Of a stretch of DNA of 64,000 bases, positions 55,862 through 64,000 are shown piece after piece. Position numbers and translations under genes: made by a program. Position 1 is the stretch's first letter, and each line of letters opens with the position of its first letter. The notes under the pieces are model-generated. The model was not told the DNA's origin. It saw only the letters and a program-made list of their open reading frames with translations, and searched no databases. The stretch covers positions 5,699,001 through 5,763,000 of the forward strand of contig NC_080557.1 in NCBI RefSeq assembly GCF_030253575.1. Reading direction: 5' to 3'. This DNA comes from Rhododendron vialii. Taxonomy: Eukaryota > Streptophyta > Magnoliopsida > Ericales > Ericaceae.

Positions 55862-56455
55862 ATGGCGCTCTCCTCCAGAAGAAAAACCGGATCAATCCTC
55901 CGCTCTCTCTCTCCGACGCCGTCGTCGTCGTACTCCGCCTTCGCCTCCTCCACCTCCACCTTCTCCTCCCGCTCCACCGCCACCGCCACCGCCACCTCCT
56001 TCTTCCACCGCCCGACCTCCCCGTCGTCTCAATCCGTACGGTTCTCCCTCGACCGTCCCACCTCTCCCAGCCGTTCGATCTCCTCCATCAAAACCCAGAG
56101 CGGTCGTCCGATGACGTCATCGTCGTCGTCGGCGGCGGCGGGGAGTCACAATCGGAAGAAGCAGACGTGTATGTGTTCTCCCACGACGCATCCTGGCTCG
56201 TTTCGGTGTAGCTTGCACAAGAACGTTAACAGCCACCACCACAGTACGGCGCCGTATCCGTCCAACAGGCTGAACGCTCGTAGATCCGCGATGACGAACT
56301 CGCTCGTACGAATCGGGACCGTTGAAGGAGATCTTGTGAAGAGGGCTTTGGCGGCTCTGATTCGGCCCTCGTCGCACCAGCAGCGGCGGCGCGTGGGGTT
56401 CCAGCCGAGGCGCAGCCGGCTTTCCGTCATGTCTAAGGCGGAAGAGCACTTGTGA
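55862..56455 (+). CDS. serine-rich protein-like, 197 aa
   Basis: Intronless, ATG at 55,862. The N-terminus (about 1-95) is very rich in Ser/Thr with short SP and TSP motifs. Then comes the family signature CMCSPTTHPGSFRCSLHKN (about 103-121) and a C-terminal block SLVRIGTVEGDLVKRALAAL, IRPSSHQQRRR and FQPRRSRLSVMS. No signal peptide or membrane helix; strongly basic. This is the full-length form of the family whose short relative is at 35,083. Function is not known; the conserved Cys/His and basic block suggest binding to something charged, which is speculation. The coding sequence is much richer in GC than its surroundings. TATA box and CT-rich leader are in place. Confidence 0.9.
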   Translation: MALSSRRKTGSILRSLSPTPSSSYSAFASSTSTFSSRSTATATATSFFHRPTSPSSQSVRFSLDRPTSPSRSISSIKTQSGRPMTSSSSSAAAGSHNRKKQTCMCSPTTHPGSFRCSLHKNVNSHHHSTAPYPSNRLNARRSAMTNSLVRIGTVEGDLVKRALAALIRPSSHQQRRRVGFQPRRSRLSVMSKAEEHL

Positions 56456-57392
56456 TGATCGATAGAGATCGTGACGCCCCATAGCCAGAGTTCTGGTAGA
56501 TGTCTGGATCGGTTGTCACAGGTCACATCTCACAATTAGCGTGATTTGCCCTGCAGCAGTGTTGAGATGGGTGACATACAGGGGAGCCTAGGCGGCCGAA
56601 GCGTATAATATTGTATTTCGCACAACCCTTTATAGACGGAGGTTAGAGATCCGGCGGCTCCCGGAGGCGTTGATGGAAATTACGGTCAGGTGATGCCGGT
56701 GGTATGAGATTCTGTCGAAATCCTCGACAATCAGACCGGTGGAAGGTCGGAATTGCCTGCAGTTTTTAATTTGGTGAACCAGGCTTTCTTGGATTCAGGA
56801 TCTACGAATCCTTCATGTACATAGATACATACATAAATTACGTATATATATCCTAATCGAAGCGATTAAAAGCAATTACAGAGATTCTTGAACTTCAAAA
56901 TCCCCATTAAAATGGACTCTAAAACCCTTAATTATTATAAATTAAATTGGATGCTCAAAAACATTCATGTTTAATTGATTCCTAGGGTTTTGGTGTTCTG
57001 TCACATCGATCGCCATGGCAATCGTTAACATACAACATTCCGTCAGTCGTGGTTCGTGTCCTCTCCGTTACGTTCAACGATTTTCCGTTACCTGCTGTAG
57101 GTACTTCCGTCGTCATTTCGTTCGTATTCTTTGCTCTTCATTCTGCGTATATATACGCATCTCCACTCACGTATTCGTCGCGTACGCTGTACCGTCTTTC
57201 ATCAAGGTGAAGTATTTTACGTCTGCTGTTTTTATATATATTTTTTGGTCTTGAATTTAATTAGTACTTTTTTTTTCTTGGTTTTACGCAGGTACTATTG
57301 GCTGGAGGAATTCGGATTCCAAAAAATGTTCAATTACGACTTTGGAGACCAAGGGACGAAAAATAAGACATTGGACAAGGACTGAAACAAAC
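56456..57392. other. 3' UTR and downstream flank of the serine-rich gene
   Basis: Downstream sequence keeps moderate GC to about 56,800. A short frame at 57,015-57,254 has no recognisable domain. Nothing else seen. Confidence 0.4.
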
Positions 57393-57624
57393 GAAATTTT
57401 TTTGGGTGCCTGTAGGGTACAACACACGTGGTACCTATCGGCGATTCGGACTATCCAAATAATGATTTATTAATGATTCAGATTTATTCTATTCTTTCTC
57501 CCCTTGCCCCAGCTCTTTTCTTTTTCTCTTTTCTAAAATTCATACGGTTCAAGACATGTTTGGACAATCCGAATCATCAACGGGATACCACGTGTATGTT
57601 ACCTACCCGGCATCCAAAAAATTC
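57393..57624. mobile_element. MITE with ~40-bp inverted ends
   Basis: Left AATTTTTTTTGGGTGCC, TGTAGGGTAC, CACGTGGTACC; right, inverted: AATTTTTTGGATGCCGGGTAGG, then CACGTGGTATCC. About 232 bp. Target duplication not resolved. Confidence 0.65.
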
Positions 57625-58963
57625 TCGAACCCACATTTAATTACCGGAAACGAACTAAACAGAAGGGGTTGACATAAAAATAGCGGAATGATTTTACCAC
57701 TTCCTAAATCGTTAACGACTTAACAAGAGAGTCAAAATTAATATGGATTGATTTTCACTCTCGAAATTGTTAACTTTTGGAGAGTGGCAAAATCAATATG
57801 AAAATAGTTGTGGCAAAATCATTCCCCTAAAAATAACTAATGAAAAATATATGGACTTGAAGGATATTTAAATTAATGGTGGAGGTTGCCAAAAGTTGGA
57901 AATGATATGAAAATGGTTGATTTGTTATTGAATGGCTGGTTTATGGACTAAAAATAATCGAGGTGTGCCTGACTTGAATACTTGGTTATAAAAAAACAGA
58001 CAAGGACAATTAAACTAATGAGTGCTAAATTTAAAAATGAATTTTGAGAATGAATTGAAGGATTTTGTTTTCCAAAAAGAATGGAGAATATGCTTTTTAA
58101 ACTTAGATAATGTATTTTCAATTGAGCTTGTTTTATGCATAAAATTCCTCTATGTGAAACCTACCAGATGAACAATGTAGGTCACTTGTGGGTCCGGGAT
58201 GAGACTAAAAAATACAATAAATATTTTGAAGAGTTAAGAGAGATTTGAGTATGAAAAGGAGCATAACCTGATCAAGAATTATTGGGTTGGTGGGGCCATA
58301 AGCTTTCTCTATTTTCTTTTAAGAGTTTTAACCATTATGTGTTCTTGATTCGGTGTTGAAACTTGAAATGTGTGCATCAAAATTTGAACTGCACCAAGTT
58401 CAATTTTAATTTTTATACATAAAATAGGGGGACAACTAACTAATTAAATAAAATTATAATAATTAGCTAATTAACCCATTAAGATCCTTTGATCTTCCAA
58501 CTAAGAGTGTGCAAAAGTATCCTGTATCTAGTTAAACTTAGCAAATAATTTAAAAAAATTATATCCTTAAAGAAATTATTTTGTACCATTGATAATGCTT
58601 CAAGAGCTAGTATAAGCCAAAATATCCTTTGACTTTTCTACTTTCTTAAGTTTATCTGCTCCAACTTGTTCTTTCATGAAGCTTAATTTGAAGAGTCATC
58701 CAATCAACACACCCAAAGGACTTCTATTCTCGTTCAATAAAATACTATGGCTACTTGCGGATGGTGTGAGGTGTGCATTAGTTGAGTAATTGATATGGAA
58801 TCAAAAACATGCATATTGCACAAAATAAGCCAAAAAAATATGTTAGAAACCAATTTATCAACAAATAAAGTTTTGGGTATCTGTTTCTCATCTATGTATG
58901 TATTTTCTCGTCTATTCATAGGAACATGTATATATACTAAAAAAAAAAAAAAACATGTACATA
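57625..58963. other. AT-rich intergenic DNA
   Basis: No gene or clear element seen. Confidence 0.4.
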
Positions 58964-58965
58964 TA

Positions 58966-59200
58966 CTCCCACTGTCCTCTTTTATTGGTTCATTTCGGAG
59001 ATTTGTGCCATTTTTACATTATTTTATCTTTAAATTTATAATATTCTTCATAATTTTGAAAACTTTGAATTATAAAATTAATTAAAATCTATCAAATAAA
59101 ATTCATATTAGCATATTTTTTGTAGTCTATATTGAAAGATATAAACAATTAAAAGTGGAACAAACTCCATAAAAAGACTAACAAACACGAACGGTGGGAG
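58966..59200. mobile_element. Stowaway-like MITE
   Basis: TA on both sides (58964-58965, 59201-59202), ends CTCCCACTGTCC and GGTGGGAG (inverted), AT-rich 235-bp interior. Confidence 0.65.
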
Positions 59201-59202
59201 TA

Positions 59203-60160
59203 TCCAACCCCCTATCTCAGGATGTTAGAGTCGGGTCAACTTACGCACATCCCGATTAATTCTGAAGACTAGTCTCATTCTTGACTAACAGACCCATTTA
59301 AAATCTTGCTCAACAATTGGGAATTGGTTATATCAACTTTTCACGGTATTAATAGTGGACTGGGGTTTTTGAAGTGTAAACTTCGATTACTATCATATAG
59401 GAAGACAATAGAAAAAGTTGTAAAGGCATATTGTCTCTATCCATCAAAATCAAGACCCCATCACCGTATTTCAAGCGAAGGCACTTTAGTTCAAGATAAG
59501 GTTTGGAAAACCTACAATTGACACTCACATAAAGACAAGACAAGGAGAAGAAAAGAAGAAGATAAGATGCTTTCATAGTGGACCATAGATATAATTATAA
59601 ACAAAGAACTCCAATAGGTTTAAAGATTTTAAACTTTTCATCTAGCTAGTTTTATTGGTGGGAACTTGTCAAATTTCCATAATAGGGTTCTACGTACGTG
59701 CCCAAAGCCACTAGCTAGTCCCCAATGTTTGGCAATCTAATTTTGTTGGCTTATTGGAGCATCGATCTCTGGATAAGAAGTAAAATTTCATAAAGAAAAT
59801 GTAATGTGGTGACTCATATGACAAGTTAAAAATTTACGTAATAAGAGATTCTTCAAATTTTATTTTATTTTATCGCCTTTTTAGTAAAAAGAACTCACCT
59901 TGCCCAAGAAATCAATAATTCGTCAATAATGAGCATTAAAGTTGATAAGGTAGCAATTTGAAGAGTCCTTTCTTTCCCTGTCTTGAGAGATCTATACCAA
60001 TATAGTGCAACAAGTTTGGTATCTCTCTTGGAGAGTGTTTTGCTTATGTGACTCTTCGAATATATAGTTTGGTTTTGGTTTTACTACCTCCTTGAAGTTG
60101 CTCTTAGAGCATCGGTTCTAATCCATACCAATTAACCAATTACAATACTGTTCCTACAAG
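59203..60160. other. intergenic DNA with a SINE 3' remnant
   Basis: 59,228-59,275 (minus strand) reads CTTCAGAATTAATCGGGATG, then GTAAGTTGACCCGACTC, like a decayed Au SINE end. No gene. Confidence 0.35.
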
Positions 60161-60162
60161 TG

Positions 60163-60386
60163 ATTTTTTTTTTTTTTTTGGGGGTAACCTTATACAAACC
60201 TCTACTAATTTTTGAGAGATTAATTTCACTGTTTACTAACTGAGGACCTGATTAAAGTAACGACAAATGCTCGTATGAACTAATCCTATAAGAGTTGATG
60301 TATGCAACTACGAAGTTTCGAACCTGAAACTTAGGAGGGAGTAAACTCTTAAATTTAAGTCTTGACTGTCATGTCAATCCCATGGG
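60163..60386 (-). mobile_element. SINE, minus strand, with A-tail
   Basis: On the minus strand: A-box-like GGGATTGACATGACAGTCAAG, B-box-like AGGTTCGAAACTTC, and an A-run at the 3' end (T-run 60,163-60,179 on plus). Confidence 0.65.
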
Positions 60387-60929
60387 ATTCCTACTCTCTG
60401 TGTGTGATGGAAAACTATTCTATGCTGCAGAAAAATAACCCCAATCATCCCAAGAATCACACAATGTGCGAGTCTTCAATCGGTATGCTTCACGTAACTG
60501 TGTGATTGGAATAAATGTAAGTATCGAGTCAACGATGATACCAATCTATAAACTCCGACCTTTTTATACAAAAACCGCAAATTAAACTTCCTGTTATACC
60601 CTAAAGTCACATGCATAATGTGCGGACAGGCGTGGGTGCAGGCTTGAAATCGTCTTTTACAAGCCTCTAAAATAACAAAAATTCATAAGAGCGAAGATTA
60701 AGAGCGTCAATATAAGCAAGAATTGAGAATGAGAGTGAAGGTGTAAAAGATTATGTGAAGACTAAGGTTATACCTTTGACTACCGCTAACCTCATCATTC
60801 AGTAATAGTACGTACTACTGCAATAGGAAATTCTTGTGAGTTGTCAATACAATGACGTAATAGCATCCATCTACTAGTAATATTTATCTTGGGATTGTTG
60901 GATCATTGTCAAATGTTAAATAACTTCTC
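60387..60929. other. intergenic DNA
   Basis: No gene or element recognised. Confidence 0.4.
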
Positions 60930-61205
60930 GAAGATATAATAGTGAGTTGGGATAGTGACCATAGATCTCGGACTCATCTTTTGGAAATGTGTTTGATTGC
61001 AGGATACAAGGAGTTAGATTAAGGAATTGGGAAATATATGGGCACACATGTTTTCCCATTATTTGGGAGAAGATATAATAGCGAGTTGGGATAGTGACCA
61101 TAGATCTTAGACTCATCTTCTGAAAACGTGTTTGATTGCAGGATAAGAGGAGTCAGATTAAGGAATTGGGAAATAGATGGGCACACATGTTTTCCCATTG
61201 TTTGG
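60930..61205. repeat. 138-bp tandem duplication, two copies
   Basis: GAAGATATAATAG starts at 60,930 and 61,068; both units continue through GAGTTGGGATAGTGACCATA and GGGCACACATGTTTTCCCAT with about 10 differences. Short frames in both units on the minus strand are not convincing as coding. Confidence 0.85.
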
Positions 61206-62343
61206 AGCACTCGATTAAGGCCTAGACTACTAGAGTGGACTAATTTGCCAAACTCAATATCTCTTATGAGGAACTAGCTAATACCACAATGACGATAGTG
61301 GCATTAGCCAGTATTTTTTTCCATTCAAAAAATATTTTATTTTTCACCTCATATGCATCTCATTTCTCGAATCAAACACAATAATATAATTTATCCTATA
61401 GTTCGTATAATCACATTCGTTATCTTGGAGGCCTAACATACCTCTTTTTTCTCCATTCTTAATCTTCTCTTCTTTAATTATATTTACACATGCATAGTTT
61501 GATTAGCAAACATGCCTAGAGGCATTTGATTTAAATTTAAATGGTGAACCAATGACTAATTTACTAGTATTTCAAGATATAATTACCATGTACATACAGA
61601 AAAAATGAATAATTGCACCTGAGGAATTATAATCAAGATACACACAATTTCAAGAATCAGACATATAACGGTGGCGGGACCCAATGTTTTCTGGGACCCA
61701 ATTGGCTCCTCAAAGCTAGAAAAGCAATTGATGAATTTGGTAACCCAACATGAATGAGAGATGGCCCACCCGATTGGTTGGTTTGGTGGTTTGGTTGTCG
61801 TTTTGGGATTGATTTTTCTTAAGTTTTCGGTTAGTATTCCGTAAGTGATACTCCCTCCATCCCTAAATAAATATTTGGTGCGTAAATTTAGATTTCATCT
61901 TGGCAATTTAAATTTCACATTATTTTTTGTCACCCCTTTTTTCTTGTACAAATTTGTATAACCTTCTTCTCAGTCAACTGCAGAGGCGAAGCCGGACCTA
62001 AAAAAAACTGGACATGAGATTGGTCCCTTCAGTTCCGTCAAGTTGGCCTGATTAAAACCATCCAGATTACACAAACCATCCCCAGCTGAAACATTAAAAG
62101 AAGAAGAAGAAGGTATTACGGGAATCTGGAGTGAAAAATATTGTATTATGCAATTGCAATATGATATGTAAATGAATTGAATCTAGACGAATAAGGTTTC
62201 TTCTTTTTTTTTTCTTCTAAAAATCTACTTTGGGTGAGAACCTTAAACACACCACCTTCTTATCACGGGAACCACCACACCCTTCAGGTCACTCGCGTGA
62301 ACTTCACCTGATTAATAAAACATCGGATTACACAAACTATATA
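61206..62343. other. intergenic DNA
   Basis: No gene. 61,851-61,880 has a Stowaway-type end (ACTCCCTCCATCCCTAAATA) without a partner found. 62,267-62,347 is one copy of a direct repeat (see 63,360). Confidence 0.4.
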
Positions 62344-62344
62344 G

Positions 62345-62530
62345 TACTTTTTTTTTGTCCGGGCCAGCTTACATGCAACTCGACTAATTCCGGGACCACG
62401 AAGGTAACGACCGGGCATAATCCCTAGTGGCCCCAAGATTTGTAATGTTTGACCTTCGTTAAAATGGAATCTGAGACCTCATGGAGGAACACTTATTACT
62501 TTGTCACAACCCCTTGGCCGAACCTCTTGG
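62345..62530 (-). mobile_element. SINE (Au-like), minus strand
   Basis: Minus strand: GAGGTTCGGCCAAGGGGTTG (A-box region), GAGGTCTCAGATTCC (B-box region), 3' end GGAATTAGTCGAGTTGCATG, then TAAGCTGGCCCGGAC and an A-run (T-run 62,349-62,357 on plus). Confidence 0.8.
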
Positions 62531-62719
62531 GTTCTGATTAAAAAGTATTATGGGAAATGTGTGAAACATAATGCTAATATTATGCAATCTGACATGCAGT
62601 TAAATTGAATCTAGACGATTCTAAGGGCTTTTTTAAAGTCTATTTTTGGGTGACAGATTTTTTTAATCATAATTTAGCCCTCATTGGTCTATACAAATTA
62701 AGTCCAGGAGAAATGCTTT

Positions 62720-62900
62720 GTATATATATTTTTTATAACTCAAGTTTTCAGGTCAAATAACGTGCACCTGAGCTAATCATGTTGGATCAGTTCACTGTCC
62801 GCTTGCTAGTGTCCGAGTTAAAATCAGAGCAAAATTCAGTGTGAATTAACTCTAAAAGAAGTAGTAATAACTCCTGAGAGGTTTCGAACCCCTAACTTCT
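62720..62900 (-). mobile_element. SINE remnant, minus strand
   Basis: Minus strand has a B-box-like AGGGGTTCGAAACCTC and a decayed 3' end near 62,755 (TTAGCTCAGGTGCACG). A-box region not clear. Confidence 0.5.
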
Positions 62901-63359
62901 TTAGGTAGAAGCAAACCCGGGAATAAATGACCAAAGTTTAAGCCCACACAATCCTCTTGTAAAACTGTCGGTCGCCATTTATTTGTTCAATTGAAAAAAT
63001 CTTATCAGTAAACAGAGCCGTTGTACTTTTGAATACCTTTTAAACCGAAATTGTACTTGGAATTGAAATATCATCCTATATATCTTTTTCGTGACCACCC
63101 ATGTGAAGCAGCCATCGTCGACTTCTTCGCTCGTATTTGGTGTTGTTGTCGACTTCTTTGCTCATATTTGGGTGGAGGTACACATCACCAGAGAGAGAGA
63201 GAGCGCTCTCCGTACCTCGGTTGTGGTGGTGAGGTACTGTAGCGTATGTGGCTTTGACAAGGAGGGAGGCGAGACTGTTGGGCAAGGGTTTTGAGCGCTG
63301 TCTTGTCGGAAGTGGCAAAAAAGGAAGAAGAGACTAGGCTATTGGAGATGCTCTTATCA

Positions 63360-63441
63360 CGTCAACGTCCACACTCTTCAGGTCACTCGCGTGAACTTCA
63401 CCTGATTAATAAAACATCGGATTACACAAACTATATAGTAC
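63360..63441. repeat. direct repeat of 62,267-62,347
   Basis: CTTCAGGTCACTCGCGTGAA, then CTTCACCTGATTAATAAAAC and TACACAAACTATATAGTAC are shared by both sites almost unchanged. Confidence 0.8.
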
Positions 63442-63520
63442 GTAGTACTATTTCACTCCCAGTTGAACTTGGCCTGATTAAATAGTGTGTCTATATATAT
63501 ATATATACAGTTATTTTCAA

Positions 63521-63873
63521 ACGAGGAGGTCTTTATTTTAGTTAAAATAAGGATCTCCCCATTTCTCTCATTTTTCGATCAAATTTCGATGATTTGAGCC
63601 GCTCAATGTGTTCAGAACGTGATTTTAAGGGTACTTGTGAGAAATCGGCAAAAAAAATGACCGGAAAGGGCTTGATTTGAGCATTTTTTATTTGAACCGT
63701 TTGATAAAAATATAATAAAAACTGCTCGGATGAAACCCTTCTCGGTTTTTGTTTTTGCTGATTTCTTGTAGGTACCTTTAAAATCACGTTCTAAACACAT
63801 TGAGCGGCTCGGATCATCAAAATTTGATCGGGAAAGGGAGGTCCTTATTTTATTAAAATGAGGTGGTCCTTAG
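63521..63873. repeat. foldback MITE, arms ~160 bp
   Basis: Left arm (GAGGAGGTCTTTATTTTAG, GAGCCGCTCAATGTGTTCAG, AACGTGATTTTAAGGGTAC) pairs with the right arm (GTACCTTTAAAATCACGTTC, ACACATTGAGCGGCTC, GGAGGTCCTTATTTTATT). No ORF. Confidence 0.8.
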
Positions 63874-63909
63874 AAGAAGAAGACTAATATATATATATAT
63901 TTTAAAAAG

Positions 63910-64000
63910 GGATGTCCGGGCCAGCTTGCAAGTACCTCGACTAATTCCGGGATCATGAGGGTATCGACCAGGCATAACCCCCAGTGGCCCTAAGTTTCAA
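63910..64000 (-). mobile_element. SINE (Au-like), minus strand, cut by the window end
   Basis: Minus-strand 3' end GGAATTAGTCGAGGTACTTG, then CAAGCTGGCCCGGACATCC and an A-run. Closely similar to the SINE at 62,345. The 5' part lies beyond the window. Confidence 0.75.

Noticed and set aside
57015..57254. 79-codon plus-strand frame
   Set aside because: Cysteine/arginine-rich chance translation, no known family, no promoter signal recognised.

Overview
The window is nuclear DNA of a flowering plant, most likely a eudicot. This rests on a multi-exon LRR receptor-like protein gene, two plant-only DUF247 (UPF0481) genes, two plant serine-rich small-protein genes, AT-rich intergenic DNA and a typical plant transposon mix (CACTA, MULE, hAT, Harbinger and Stowaway MITEs, Helitron, LINE, tRNA-derived SINEs, a Gypsy-type solo LTR). 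I cannot name the species from sequence alone. No bacterial, organellar or viral segment was seen.

Layout. 1-1,000: featureless intergenic DNA. 1,074-5,050 (minus): a receptor-like protein gene, reconstructed here as six exons (1,033 aa), including a 75-nt exon and a GC-AG intron. 5,260-7,060: MITE and repeat DNA. 7,310-16,200: a degraded Mutator-like element (MULE) with a broken MuDR-type ORF, split by a 6.4-kb CACTA element (9,155-15,551) that carries a dead TNPA-like gene. 17,754-19,310 and 25,605-27,188 (both minus): two intronless DUF247 genes, separated by repeats, a LINE remnant and a long inverted repeat. 28,290-34,330: MITEs, SINEs, a poly(A)-tailed insertion with an internal foldback, and a degenerate retroelement-like stretch. 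35,083-35,406 (plus): small serine-rich-family gene. 37,390-38,640: LINE RNase H remnant interrupted by a hAT-like element. 38,728-41,281: complete solo LTR with 5-bp target duplications. 41,318-42,005: compound foldback. 43,430-53,420: head-to-tail duplication of about 5 kb whose two copies have collected different transposons. 55,862-56,455 (plus): a second, longer serine-rich-family gene. 57,400-64,000: MITEs, SINEs, a 138-bp tandem duplication and a further foldback.

Five genes look functional: the receptor-like protein (cell-surface recognition), the DUF247 pair (tail-anchored membrane proteins of unknown biochemistry) and the two serine-rich-family proteins. No operon-like or pathway link between them is visible. 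The DUF247 genes are paralogs, as are the two serine-rich genes. The rest of the window is mostly a layered transposon landscape, where target-site duplications and paralogous empty sites allow several insertions to be ordered in time.
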